Positions 35,407 to 44,636 of a DNA stretch of 64,000 bases are shown one piece after another. The stretch is from Halocatena halophila (lineage in GTDB: Archaea; Halobacteriota; Halobacteria; Halobacteriales; Haloarculaceae), in the NCBI GenBank assembly GCA_027563145.1, contig CP071307.1, positions 248,001 through 312,000 on the forward strand, given 5' to 3'. Both the position numbers and the translations under genes were made by a program. Within the stretch, counting starts at the first letter, position 1. Every line of letters starts with the position of its first letter. The notes under the pieces were generated by a model. That model did no database searches. It saw only the letters and a program-made list of their open reading frames with translations, and had not been told where the DNA came from.

Positions 35407-36861
35407 TTATTCTCCTAGAACTGTTGCACTCGAGTGATCGTACGCCGAGAGATACTCTGTTTCTATATCGACGAGCCTCGTAAACAGTTCTTGTGCGCGT
35501 TCCCGTCGAATCGTCACGAGCGGATCGTTGAGAAACGCCTGAAATGCGAGATCGAGGTCGCCATCGAAGCCGGCCTCAATGAGCGTTTCCTGGTTTGTTA
35601 CGTGTGTTGAGACAATAGAACGAACAGTAGACGGAAGTGATCCAGCACACAATGGAGTAACGCCGCTCCCCGTTATCAAAGCGTTCGTCTCCACCACGAC
35701 ATCGTCGGGCAGGTTGCTGATCTGTCCGACGTTGGGATGGTTGAGATGTGTCTTGATTGGTTCAAGTCCGCACAGTGCCCGCATGATGTCGACAACCTCT
35801 TCTCCCGAATCAGTGAGCTCGAAAGCCGTTGGGTCGGCGAGAAACGTGTCCAGTTTGTCCGGGCCATCATCGTCACCCACGCGCGCAGAACTTGGCGTCA
35901 GTCGAATCCCCCAACGTTCGATCGCAGACGGCTCGTCGATGTCCAGATACCACGGGACGAACTCCGCGAGATGCCGATCACCGGCCGCTCCGAGCACGCC
36001 AAAACGGTCATACAAATCGAACGCAATCTGAAAGTCATTAACCCAGTAGGACTCGCCCTCAAGCGAGCCCGGTTCGTTAGCCGGAAGCGGTGCACGTTCG
36101 GCGAGTTCGGCATCGAGATATCCGAAGAGATCGTGGCCGTGCCAGCTGGCCTCGTCGATCCACGTACAGTGATTTATTCCTTTGACGGTTATGTCTATTT
36201 CTGAGCGGCTGATATACCCATCTACCCCAACGTAGCGCTGTGCAATGTCTGCGAACAGCTCCTGGAATGGGAACACCTCGTGACAGAGACCAATGGCGTT
36301 TATCGACGGATACTCCGCGTACAACGCTCGCGTACAGACTGTCATCGGATTCGTGTAGTTGATCACCCACGCGTTGGGACAGACCGAGCGGACGGTGTCA
36401 GCAATGGCTCGATACTGCGGAATCGCACGCAACGCACGCATCGTCCCACCCGGGCCGACGGTGTCACCGACGGTCTGGTAGATGCCATACTCCTGTGGTA
36501 CATCTAGATCGTGTTTGAACGTTTCTGCCGGTGGGTCCTGAATCGAGCAGATGACGAAATCCGCATCCGCGAGCGCCGCGTCCATCTGCTCGTGAGCCGT
36601 GAACGTCCAGTCACCATCGACATCCTCGCGGTCCATCACGCCGTTTGCAAGCGATGCATTCTGCTGTGCTGCCTCACTATCAACGTCGTAAAGCGCCACG
36701 GTTCCACTGAGATCGGTCGTTTGTGCGAGATCGTTGATGAGCGTGTGTGCCCAGCCCTGGCTCCCCCCACCGACGTATCCAATATGCAGTTCTGGCCGAT
36801 CATCTCGCGAGTCGCGGACTCCTAGCTCGTGCATACCAATCGATTGTACCCTGGGGATCAT
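35407..36861 (-). CDS. GH4-family glycosidase (possible alpha-galacturonidase)
   Basis: 484 aa; an ATG at 36834 is an alternative start nine residues in. GH4 enzymes cleave glycosides by NAD-dependent oxidation at C3, elimination and readdition. Visible: nucleotide loop GYVGGGSQGW at about 29-37, GDTVGPGGTMRALR, INYTNP, metal ligands Cys193-His194 in CHEVF and GINH at 228-231. The overall pattern resembles LplD-type alpha-galacturonidases more than 6-phospho-glycosidases, which fits the pectin theme. Divergent from an amidohydrolase gene with a 108-bp shared promoter region. Confidence 0.88.
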   Translation of the reverse strand: MIPRVQSIGMHELGVRDSRDDRPELHIGYVGGGSQGWAHTLINDLAQTTDLSGTVALYDVDSEAAQQNASLANGVMDREDVDGDWTFTAHEQMDAALADADFVICSIQDPPAETFKHDLDVPQEYGIYQTVGDTVGPGGTMRALRAIPQYRAIADTVRSVCPNAWVINYTNPMTVCTRALYAEYPSINAIGLCHEVFPFQELFADIAQRYVGVDGYISRSEIDITVKGINHCTWIDEASWHGHDLFGYLDAELAERAPLPANEPGSLEGESYWVNDFQIAFDLYDRFGVLGAAGDRHLAEFVPWYLDIDEPSAIERWGIRLTPSSARVGDDDGPDKLDTFLADPTAFELTDSGEEVVDIMRALCGLEPIKTHLNHPNVGQISNLPDDVVVETNALITGSGVTPLCAGSLPSTVRSIVSTHVTNQETLIEAGFDGDLDLAFQAFLNDPLVTIRRERAQELFTRLVDIETEYLSAYDHSSATVLGE

Positions 36862-36937
36862 AACAATTACCGATCGATCAACGTTGACTGCCCTGACCGA
36901 GCGTAGTAACGCGATTCAAATGCCAGACGACGAGAAA

Positions 36938-36944
36938 CATTTAC
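36938..36944 (+). promoter_or_regulatory. TATA-like box for amidohydrolase gene
   Basis: CATTTAC 26 bp ahead of the GTG start at 36970, leaderless spacing. Confidence 0.4.
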
Positions 36945-36969
36945 GAGGACACAAGCCACACGCTGGAAC

Positions 36970-37842
36970 GTGATCATTGATTCACATACACACACGTGGG
37001 GGCCACCCAGCCCATCGCATCCCTGGGTGAACGAGTCGATCGTCCGCGATGTTGGCGAGTACAGCGTCGGCCCGATTTTCGAAAACGATGCCTTGCTTGC
37101 GGCGATGGACGCCATCGGCGTTGATGAGGCAGTCATCGTGGGCTATCCGATCTGTGACTGGCGTGACAACTGGTATACGATATCGGCGGCGCGTACCCAT
37201 GATCGCCTTTACGGCGTGGTACTGATCGACCCGTTTGCCGAAAGCGCAGCCGAACAGCTCAGGGCCGCAATGGAAACTGACGGCGTGCTTGGCGTTCGAC
37301 TCGGTGGGCTCTGTCCGTATGACCGCATGTGGGAGACCTTCGACACTGGTGTCGAGTGGCTGAGAGCCGCGATCGCCGAGACTGCGTTCTGGGAGGCTGT
37401 CGCGGACACCGACGCCCTCGTTCAGCTGCTGGTTCATGTCGACCAGCTCGATCAGGCGCTCGAACTCGTCGAACGCCATCCAGAACTCACGTATCTGTTC
37501 GATCACTTTGGTTACGCTGATCCCGAGACATCGCTCACCGATGGTCCATTCCAGCAGTTTGGAGAGCTGGCCGCGTTCGATTCGGTGGGTGTGAAAATCT
37601 CTGAGGTAGTACATCAGTCCGCAGATTCCTATCCATACAGTGATATGCATCCCCACGTCGGCTGGCTGCTCGATGCGTTTGGTCGTGAACGGGTGGTCTG
37701 GGGGTCGGATTATCCAAACGTCAGCGACGAAACGACGTACGAACGGACGCTGACGTGGCTCGACCATGTGGAGACACTGTCGGATACGGATCGACGGTGG
37801 CTGACCGGGCGTTCGTTTCGAACACTGCTTGGATTGGACTGA
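36970..37842 (+). CDS. Amidohydrolase-family protein (possible sugar lactonase)
   Basis: 290 aa, GTG start. TIM-barrel amidohydrolase-2 type: IIDSHTHTWG carries the first-strand HxH, then FDHFG and WGSDYPN with the final-strand Asp. Members of this group include rhamnono- and fucono-1,4-lactonases, a step missing elsewhere in the window, so a lactonase role is plausible; decarboxylase is the alternative. Divergent from the GH4 gene. Confidence 0.78.
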   Translation: MIIDSHTHTWGPPSPSHPWVNESIVRDVGEYSVGPIFENDALLAAMDAIGVDEAVIVGYPICDWRDNWYTISAARTHDRLYGVVLIDPFAESAAEQLRAAMETDGVLGVRLGGLCPYDRMWETFDTGVEWLRAAIAETAFWEAVADTDALVQLLVHVDQLDQALELVERHPELTYLFDHFGYADPETSLTDGPFQQFGELAAFDSVGVKISEVVHQSADSYPYSDMHPHVGWLLDAFGRERVVWGSDYPNVSDETTYERTLTWLDHVETLSDTDRRWLTGRSFRTLLGLD

Positions 37843-38133
37843 TTACCGTTGTATCGGTCTCAAGCACTCTCTATCGGATTGTTCGTTGGTACTGATAGCA
37901 TGCACGTAGCGAAAATCGTCACGAACACGACACACCGCATGGGAAAGCCATCTTCTAAGGGCCCTCCCTCGAAGGGGACTGTCCGGAATCACCGGACACC
38001 CGTGGCTACCGGTTGTATGAGCGATCGTCCTCGCCACCTCCGGACAAATACTGCAATACACCGAAAGCAGATTCCTCTACCGTGTTCTGAGCAAATTGGT
38101 TTATCGCTGGTATCGGTCCAGGCTGAGTATTCC

Positions 38134-38155
38134 ATTACAGACGTACAGACGTAAT
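38134..38155 (+). repeat. Intergenic 22-bp dyad element, copy C
   Basis: ATTACAGACGTACAGACGTAAT, the most symmetrical copy (ATTAC/GTAAT arms). Preceded by GGTATCGGTCCAGGCTGAG, comparable with AAATACCGGCTCAGCC in front of copy B. Confidence 0.5.
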
Positions 38156-38413
38156 CACTGGAGCCATCCGGTAATAGTGGACGACCCGGGGATTCGGGAT
38201 AGCAACCAGTGATGACACCGTGCGCAGGTAACGCCCCCAATGACTGGGAAACGAGAACTACTCACCCGCACAGCAGTCATATTTTTCCAGCCGCTCGTAT
38301 AAGTCGAACGCGTAACAGGGAGGACGACAGAAACAGTCCCAACAGCAGTTCGAGGAATCGGATTTCATGATGAATTTGAGCACGTACGACCGGTATAAAC
38401 GGCCGATGGCGAC

Positions 38414-38421
38414 ATTTTATA
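38414..38421 (+). promoter_or_regulatory. TATA box of the GH154-like gene
   Basis: ATTTTATA about 26 bp before the ATG at 38447. Confidence 0.55.
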
Positions 38422-38446
38422 CGGTTTCGGTCGAAACGGCTGGGTG

Positions 38447-40261
38447 ATGAATCCGGTGGCAGAGAATCCGCTTTCAGACCGTGCAGATTTCGAACGAGCG
38501 GTCCAGCAGCTCGTCGATCCGTTGGTAACACACAGGAGCGATGGCTGTGCCCGCATTCGTCCGACCGCTACAGGCGCACAGTTTCCAGACGTGTCCGCTG
38601 AACTCGAAGGGGTTTCCCGTCCGCTGTGGGGCATTGTTCCGCTGGGCGTCCACGGGTCGTTCGAGGGATGGGAGCAGTTTCGCCGCGGGCTCGTGAACGG
38701 CACTGATCGGGCCCATGCAGAATACTGGGGAGAACCAGACGATTACTCACAGAAACTCGTCGAGATGGCCGCAATCGGTGTCGGACTCGCATACACCCCA
38801 GAACGACTCTGGGAGCCATTGTCGTCAAATGAACAATCACGCCTTGCGGAGTGGTTGCATCGGATCAACACCGTTTCACTCCACGACAACAACTGGCTGT
38901 TCTTTCGGGTGATGGTAAACGCCGGACTCAGATCAGTCGGTGCTCGTCACGACTGGACCACGACACAGGCTGACCTCGACCGGCTTGAGTCGTTCTACGA
39001 ACGTGATGGCTGGTACACGGACGGCCCCGCAGCCGAGGGTGGGGCGGTGGATTACTATCTCCCCTGGGCGATGCATTTCTACGGACTTCTCTACGCAGAC
39101 ATTGCCGGGGGGGACGACCCCGAGCGAGCGAAGCGGTTTCGCGATCGTGCGTGTGCGTTTGCGACCGAGTACAGCCGCTGGTTCGATCGCCAAGGGCGCG
39201 CGCTGGCGTTCGGTCGAAGTCTCACCTACCGGTTCGCACAGGCAGCCTTCTGGGGAGCACTCACCCTGTGTGAGAATCCACGGCTAGACTGGGACGTGCT
39301 CCGTGGGCTGTGGGCTCGCAACGTACGATGGTGGCTTCGACAACCGATTTTCACCGACGGCGGCGTGCTCTCGGTGGGATATCGGTATCCGACGCTGAAA
39401 CCATCTGAACCGTACAACTCCCCGAATTCACCCTACTGGGCGATGAAAGCGTTCGTTCCGCTGCTGGTCGCGGATGACCATCCATTCTGGCAGGCAGACG
39501 AAGCGCCACTTCCCGAGCATCCCCCTGTTCACAGCCAGCCCGTGGCCAGGAAAGTCATCTGTCGAGACGGTGCGCATCTATTCGCACTGTCTGGCGGACA
39601 AAAGAGCATCTACGCCCGCGAGAAGTACTCGAAGTTCGCCTACTCCACCGAATTTGGCTTCTCGGTCGCGAGTCGTCGCATCGGGGCCGGCAATGCCGGA
39701 CACGACAGTGCAATCGCCCTCAGCCTGGACGGCGATCAGTACGTGATCCAGGATCCCGACGAGACCGAACTCTCGGGGACCACGATCCGAACGCGATGGC
39801 ACCCCTGGGAGGGGGTGACGGTCGACAGCTGGCTCACTCCAGCACTGCCTGGTCACGTTCGCATCCACAGGGTTCGAACGAATAGATCACTCCACGCGGA
39901 AGAAGGCGGCTTTGCGATACACAAAACCGGAGATGACACCGACGACTTCAAGCGAGAGACCACTGCCACCACGGCCCGAACGACCGCTCCAAGTGGGGTG
40001 AGCCAACTCACCGACCTGTTCGGTGAGAGAGCCACAACAATCGTCGATCAAGAACCCAACACCAATCTCATGCACGGACGGACGGTCGTTCCAACACTCC
40101 GGGGAACGGTAGACGCAGGCGAGCACTGGCTCGCGACCGCCGTCCTGGCGAGTCCGAACGAGAAATCAGTCTGGGAGCACCAACCAGCAGTTCGTCGAAC
40201 GGATTCCGGCGTCGTCGTAACCTTCGACGGAACAACGCTTTTTGAGTGTTCACCCGACTAA
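38447..40261 (+). CDS. DUF2264/GH154-like protein
   Basis: 604 aa from the ATG at 38447 (a GTG three bases earlier is in frame). The N-terminal (alpha/alpha) barrel contains PLWGIVPLG, NNWLFFRVMVNAGLRSVG and GGAVDYYLPWAMHFYGLLY, which are DUF2264 features. This family has been reclassified as GH154, with beta-glucuronidase activity reported for a gut bacterial member. A beta-sandwich C-terminal domain follows from about residue 400. No signal peptide. Likely acts on imported uronate-containing oligosaccharides; the FAH hydrolase follows 54 bp on. Confidence 0.82.
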   Translation: MNPVAENPLSDRADFERAVQQLVDPLVTHRSDGCARIRPTATGAQFPDVSAELEGVSRPLWGIVPLGVHGSFEGWEQFRRGLVNGTDRAHAEYWGEPDDYSQKLVEMAAIGVGLAYTPERLWEPLSSNEQSRLAEWLHRINTVSLHDNNWLFFRVMVNAGLRSVGARHDWTTTQADLDRLESFYERDGWYTDGPAAEGGAVDYYLPWAMHFYGLLYADIAGGDDPERAKRFRDRACAFATEYSRWFDRQGRALAFGRSLTYRFAQAAFWGALTLCENPRLDWDVLRGLWARNVRWWLRQPIFTDGGVLSVGYRYPTLKPSEPYNSPNSPYWAMKAFVPLLVADDHPFWQADEAPLPEHPPVHSQPVARKVICRDGAHLFALSGGQKSIYAREKYSKFAYSTEFGFSVASRRIGAGNAGHDSAIALSLDGDQYVIQDPDETELSGTTIRTRWHPWEGVTVDSWLTPALPGHVRIHRVRTNRSLHAEEGGFAIHKTGDDTDDFKRETTATTARTTAPSGVSQLTDLFGERATTIVDQEPNTNLMHGRTVVPTLRGTVDAGEHWLATAVLASPNEKSVWEHQPAVRRTDSGVVVTFDGTTLFECSPD

Positions 40262-40290
40262 TAGCAGCTGGATCGATGTGGTTCTGAACA

Positions 40291-40298
40291 ATTAAATA
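40291..40298 (+). promoter_or_regulatory. TATA box of the FAH-family gene
   Basis: ATTAAATA about 18-25 bp before the ATG triplet at 40316, so the FAH gene can be transcribed on its own. Confidence 0.5.
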
Positions 40299-40315
40299 GC
40301 CAGATACAGTCTGGT

Positions 40316-41164
40316 ATGATGATGCAGGTAGTTCGCTACACCCGTGGTACCGTTCCAGCTTGGGGAATCAAAACAGGCGATACGATACACGCACTCGCAG
40401 GCATTGAAGAGGGCGATCCGACGCTTTCAGACTGGACGAATCCAAGTTTTCGAGACCGTATCGCACGGGCCGTGACAGAAGGGACGCTCTCGCAGGTGTC
40501 AGTGGATTCGGTGTCACTGCTCGCACCTATTGATGAGCCAGGGACGATCATCTGTGCTGGACTCAATTACCGAGATCACGCAGAAGAACAGGACAAAGAG
40601 CTCCCCGAGCGACCAATGCTCTTCTCGAAGGCAAACAGTGCCGTGACGAATCCCAACGACCCAATCGTTCACCCCGGAGGAGACGAGCAGGTCGATTATG
40701 AGGTCGAACTCGCGGTGGTGATGGGTCGGCGCGCGTCCGCAATCGAACCAGACGCGGTGTACGATCACGTTGCCGGCTACACTGTTCTCAACGACGTGAG
40801 TGGGCGTACCTCGCAATTTGAGGACGGACAGTTCTTCCGTGGCAAAAGCTACGACACGTTTGCCCCACTGGGACCAACACTCGCCGTCGATGATATCGAC
40901 CCGAACGCGCTCGACGTCGAACTTCGTGTAAATGGAACGGTAAAACAATCCTCGAACACCGAACAGTTCGTCTTCGACGTTGGCGAACTGGTGTCGTATA
41001 TCTCCCAGTCAATCACGCTCCATCCGGGTGATATTATCTCAACTGGCACCCCCGGTGGTGTCGGAATTTTCCGTGAACCAGTCGATTGTCTCGAACCCGG
41101 CGACAGCTGTGCAGCCACCATCGAAGCTATCGGGACTTTGAATAATCCAGTCATCGGAGAGTGA
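40316..41164 (+). CDS. Fumarylacetoacetate-hydrolase-family protein
   Basis: 282 aa; three Met codons at the start. FAH fold landmarks: CAGLNYRDHAEEQ, RPMLFSKANSAV, the metal-binding DYEVELAVVMG, NDVSGRTSQ, and TGTPGGVG near the end. Such enzymes hydrolyse 2,4-diketo acids; in the oxidative rhamnose route the substrate is 2,4-diketo-3-deoxy-L-rhamnonate, giving pyruvate and lactate. The rhamnose assignment is inference from the rhamnosidase and rhamnonate dehydratase elsewhere in the window. A second, shorter FAH protein is at 62688. Confidence 0.88.
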   Translation: MMMQVVRYTRGTVPAWGIKTGDTIHALAGIEEGDPTLSDWTNPSFRDRIARAVTEGTLSQVSVDSVSLLAPIDEPGTIICAGLNYRDHAEEQDKELPERPMLFSKANSAVTNPNDPIVHPGGDEQVDYEVELAVVMGRRASAIEPDAVYDHVAGYTVLNDVSGRTSQFEDGQFFRGKSYDTFAPLGPTLAVDDIDPNALDVELRVNGTVKQSSNTEQFVFDVGELVSYISQSITLHPGDIISTGTPGGVGIFREPVDCLEPGDSCAATIEAIGTLNNPVIGE

Positions 41165-41174
41165 ACAAGTAAGA

Positions 41175-41191
41175 AATTTTTTATAATTTTG
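41175..41191 (+). terminator. T-rich transcription stop after FAH gene
   Basis: T6 and T4 runs (41177-41182, 41187-41190) 12-26 bp behind the stop codon, the usual archaeal termination signal. Confidence 0.55.
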
Positions 41192-41258
41192 TTCGAAACC
41201 ACACAGACATAAAATCGGACGATGGCCTCCCGAAAAATGACGTTCGCGCGAATTATCC

Positions 41259-41280
41259 ATTACAGCAGTACTCCTGTCAC
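41259..41280 (+). repeat. Intergenic 22-bp dyad element, copy D
   Basis: ATTACAGCAGTACTCCTGTCAC, the weakest copy; matches the ATTACAG-N2-GTAC core and is preceded by TCC as in copy C. Confidence 0.4.
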
Positions 41281-41514
41281 CATCCCCGGTACTCTACCGA
41301 ATGATGGCGCATCCAACCCTCCGCACAGTAGCACGAACGACAGATAACTTCGGATATTAGAAATAGAATTTAATGGTCACAGAGCGTAAAAACGTAGATT
41401 GTGTAGTGCATGCTGTGCAGAGCTGGACCCAATCAGAACCGCATGGGCGTAATTCTACCCACAGAATTGACCGGTCGGCCCTAGGTACAAGCGAGCCGAC
41501 GGCGAAATCGTCCC

Positions 41515-42402
41515 ATGCAGACCGCAGTGATGAGCAAACTGTTCGGTGAATACAGCCTCGACCAGGCGTGTGAACTAACAGTCGAGTCGGGATACGACGC
41601 GATCGAGCTGATGGGCAAAGCGCCACATCTCGGTCCAGAGACGACCAAAGAGACCGCCACGGAACTCAGGGCTCACCTCGACGAACTGGGATTGGACGTT
41701 GTGGGTCTTGCAACGTACACTGGCTACTACGCGAACCGCGAGAAGGATGACGACGAGCGCCATAACGAACTCGAAGCACTTGAGCACTACTGCGAGTTGG
41801 CCGAGCTCCTAGAGTGTGGATTGATCCGACACAATCCCGGCGGACCACCAGAACACCGGGCGACAGAGACAGACTACGCCCGAGCTGTGGAGTGGCTCCG
41901 CCGAGCAGCCGATCGGGCGACGCCGCTACAGATCGGGGTCGAAATTCATCCGCACTCGATCGTCGAAACCGCAGCCACAGCCGTCGAACTGTTCGAACGG
42001 ATCGACCGCGACAACGTTGTTGCGATTCACGACGCCGGCAACATGTACACTTCAAACGCTTCATATGGGCCCGATTCACTGTCGACGCTTGGTGAATGGC
42101 TGGGTCACTGTCACGTGAAAGACGAACTCCAGATCGCAGATCCCAACGCCTACGGATCGTACTCTGTCGAGCGAGCTGACGGCGAGACGCTGTTTCGATC
42201 CTGTTTGCTCGGAACTGGCGGCACCGACCAGCAACCGCTGTTCGATGCACTGTGTGATCGCGAGTACGACGGCGCAATAACGGCCGAGTGTCACCTGGCG
42301 GCGACACCAACACTCGACGAATCGGCTATTGCCAGCCACGAGCGACGAGCGATCGAAGCCCTCTGGAACGGATCCACACCCCACAAGAGCGGTCGGCTGT
42401 AA
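41515..42402 (+). CDS. TIM-barrel sugar isomerase/epimerase
   Basis: 295 aa AP-endonuclease-2-like barrel. Metal residues are in GVEIHPHSIV (Glu, His), IHDAGNMY (Asp), HCHVKDEL (His) and TAECHL (Glu). First gene of the long plus-strand run, 88 bp ahead of a Gfo dehydrogenase. The same pairing occurs at 20312/21097. It may isomerise a free sugar, or open a 3-keto glycoside by beta-elimination after the dehydrogenase has acted. Confidence 0.82.
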   Translation: MQTAVMSKLFGEYSLDQACELTVESGYDAIELMGKAPHLGPETTKETATELRAHLDELGLDVVGLATYTGYYANREKDDDERHNELEALEHYCELAELLECGLIRHNPGGPPEHRATETDYARAVEWLRRAADRATPLQIGVEIHPHSIVETAATAVELFERIDRDNVVAIHDAGNMYTSNASYGPDSLSTLGEWLGHCHVKDELQIADPNAYGSYSVERADGETLFRSCLLGTGGTDQQPLFDALCDREYDGAITAECHLAATPTLDESAIASHERRAIEALWNGSTPHKSGRL

Positions 42403-42490
42403 TTGACAGCCCCAATCATCGGAGCTGCTTTCAGATCTGTCTTTATGAGCAGAACAGGATTGAATAGTGGTGACAGCCAACACATAGTCC

Positions 42491-43549
42491 ATGTCTGTGA
42501 CGGTTGCGTTCGTGGGAACCGGTCCTGACCCGCACAACCCAGAGTGGGGAACCAGTGCAGCAATGGCCTACCAGCACGCCCAGGCCTACGATGCGAACGA
42601 GTCGTGTTCGCTCGTGGCCTGCGCTGATCTCGTTGCCGACCACGCGCTGGCGTTTGCCAATCGATTCGAGATCCCCGATTCGAACGTGTACGAATCGTAC
42701 GATTCGATGGTCCAAGACATCGAGCCCGATGTCGTCTCGGTCTGTACGCCAGTACCGACACACGCCGAAATCGTCCTCGATCTGCTCGACTCGGGTGCTG
42801 TTGGGGCTATTCACTGTGAAAAGCCGATGGCTGATACCTGGCGCAACTGCCAGAGAATGGTCGATAGAGCCAGCGCAGAGGACGTGCAGTTGACGTTCAA
42901 CCACCAGCGCCGATTTGCAGAAACGACGGCCCGTGCGCAGGCGCTGATCGACGACGGTGCGATCGGTGAGCTGGTGCGATTCGAAGTCGGTGGGAAGAAT
43001 CTCTTCGACTTCGGGAGCCATCTGATCGATCTCTGTACACACTTTCATGACTCCGGAGAAGCGTCGTGGGCACTCTGCCAGATCGATTATCACACCGAAA
43101 ACGTTCGGTATGGAACCCACAACGAAAACCAGGCCATTGCCCACTGGCGGTACGACAACGGCGTGGATGCGGTGCTCGCAACGGGGGAGATGACTCCGCT
43201 CGAAAATCATCTCCTTCGACTCGTCGGGACCGCAGGCTGGATCGATCTCTGGCCGCAGGATGACACCGATGTGAGCCTCAGAATCAATCGTGCCGGTGAG
43301 AGTGAGACGATCTCGACGAACGACGAGACAATGCTCCAGAACGCGATCGATCACGTGATCGAGTGCCACGAAACGAGAGCAACACCGATAATCGGGGGCG
43401 AGGAAGTAAAACACGCGACGGAGATCGTCTTTGGCTGCTGGGAGTCAGCTCGCCAGCGTGGGCGCATCGACTTTCCGCTGTCTACAATCGACAATCCACT
43501 CGCCGCAATGGTCGAGAGCGGGACGATCACGCCGGCATCCGACGGATGA
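42491..43549 (+). CDS. Gfo/Idh/MocA-family dehydrogenase
   Basis: 352 aa. Rossmann start VAFVGTGPDPHNPEWG with an unusual insertion after the glycine loop. Catalytic lysine in HCEKPMADT. The middle NLFDFGSHLIDLCTHF holds the active-site His region. Overlaps the next dehydrogenase gene by 4 bp (ATGA), so the two are made together. Confidence 0.88.
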   Translation: MSVTVAFVGTGPDPHNPEWGTSAAMAYQHAQAYDANESCSLVACADLVADHALAFANRFEIPDSNVYESYDSMVQDIEPDVVSVCTPVPTHAEIVLDLLDSGAVGAIHCEKPMADTWRNCQRMVDRASAEDVQLTFNHQRRFAETTARAQALIDDGAIGELVRFEVGGKNLFDFGSHLIDLCTHFHDSGEASWALCQIDYHTENVRYGTHNENQAIAHWRYDNGVDAVLATGEMTPLENHLLRLVGTAGWIDLWPQDDTDVSLRINRAGESETISTNDETMLQNAIDHVIECHETRATPIIGGEEVKHATEIVFGCWESARQRGRIDFPLSTIDNPLAAMVESGTITPASDG

Positions 43550-44553
43550 CGGTCGCCGTCGGATTTTGTTCTGGAGCGCACGTTCACACCGAGCTTCTCA
43601 TCGAGCTGTTCGGTGCTCACGATGGCGCGACGATCGTGGGACTGGCAACCGACAACCGAGAGCGTGACAGCACAATCGCAGAGCGCCACGGGATCACCGT
43701 TCGCACTCCAGAGGTGCTGTTCGAGCTCGCCGACGCCGTCTGTGTCTGCTCGACGACCGCCACACACGATCGCTGGGTGCATGCGGCAGCCGATGCGGGC
43801 GTAGCCGTACTCTGTGAAAAGCCACTCGCGACCGAGATGGAGACGGCTCGGTCGCTGCTGGCGGCCTGTAATGAGGCCGGCGTCGCGCTCGGAATGGTGA
43901 TGCCACTGCCATTCAGCGAGCCGGCCAGGCGTGCAAAGCGGATATACGACGACGGACGGCTCGGCGAGCCACAGCTACTCGTCGGAACGAACCGCGCGAA
44001 GCTCCGCAATCGCCACGAAACTGGGTGGTCGGCCGATCCAGACGCCGCCGGCGGTGGCGCAGTGATGGACCACACGGTGCACATCGTGGATCTCGTCCGG
44101 TGGCTCACTGGCCGAGAAATTGTCTCCGTCCACGCTGAGCTGGCGACAATGCACGAAGCGCTCGCCGTCGAAGACGTGAACGTGCTCTCGATGGCACTCG
44201 ATGACGGAACACCGTTCTCGCTAGATGGCTCCTGGGATCGCCCTTCGAACTGGGAGTACTGGGGTGATGCGACGCTCACCATCTGTGGCACCGATGGCGA
44301 ACTCACTGTCGATTGCTACGGCGAAACCCTGCATGAAACCCGGCCTGCCGGTGATCGGCCTGGGAGTGAGTCGATCTACGCGGGGAATGAACCGATGGCT
44401 GGCGTCGTTGCTGATTTCATCGACGCGGTTGCGTCGGAGCGACCACCACTGATCGACGGCCACGATGGCGTTCGGGAGCTGGCCGTCTGCGTCGGTGCGT
44501 ACGAGTCAGCCAGAACGGGGGGCCCTGTCTCGATTCCAACTCCCAAACACTGA
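43546..44553 (+). CDS. Gfo/Idh/MocA-family dehydrogenase
   Basis: 335 aa from the ATG at 43546 that overlaps the previous stop; the longer frame runs antiphase through that gene and is not coding. N-terminal VAVGFCSGAHVHTELL, EKP motif in LCEKPLATE, and GGGAVMDHTVHIVDLVRWL. Likely oxidises or reduces a sugar together with its twin. The permease gene starts 83 bp downstream. Confidence 0.88.
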   Translation: MTVAVGFCSGAHVHTELLIELFGAHDGATIVGLATDNRERDSTIAERHGITVRTPEVLFELADAVCVCSTTATHDRWVHAAADAGVAVLCEKPLATEMETARSLLAACNEAGVALGMVMPLPFSEPARRAKRIYDDGRLGEPQLLVGTNRAKLRNRHETGWSADPDAAGGGAVMDHTVHIVDLVRWLTGREIVSVHAELATMHEALAVEDVNVLSMALDDGTPFSLDGSWDRPSNWEYWGDATLTICGTDGELTVDCYGETLHETRPAGDRPGSESIYAGNEPMAGVVADFIDAVASERPPLIDGHDGVRELAVCVGAYESARTGGPVSIPTPKH

Positions 44554-44636
44554 ATTCGTACAAAAAAGCTGTGGAGGGCGCGCCATTCGTTTGTTCCATC
44601 CACAGCCCTAAGCGGCTCGCTCGCGGTGGTCAACCC

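Larger units (their letters stand above)
37843..38446. other. Intergenic region with dyad copy C
   Basis: 604 bp without a convincing gene. Contains TCCGGAATCACCGG-type short repeats near 37982 and 38037 like those around 23.6-23.8 kb, dyad copy C (38134-38155), and at the right end the TATA box of the GH154-like gene. Confidence 0.55.
41165..41514. other. Intergenic region with terminator and dyad copy D
   Basis: 350 bp. Opens with a T-rich termination signal, holds dyad copy D (41259-41280), then AT-rich DNA at 41346-41372 and the promoter side of the isomerase operon. No gene seen. Confidence 0.55.

Noticed and set aside
35255-35437. 60-codon plus-strand frame in the gap before the GH4 gene
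   Set aside because: Crosses into the end of the GH4 gene on the other strand and has no similarity to a known small protein.
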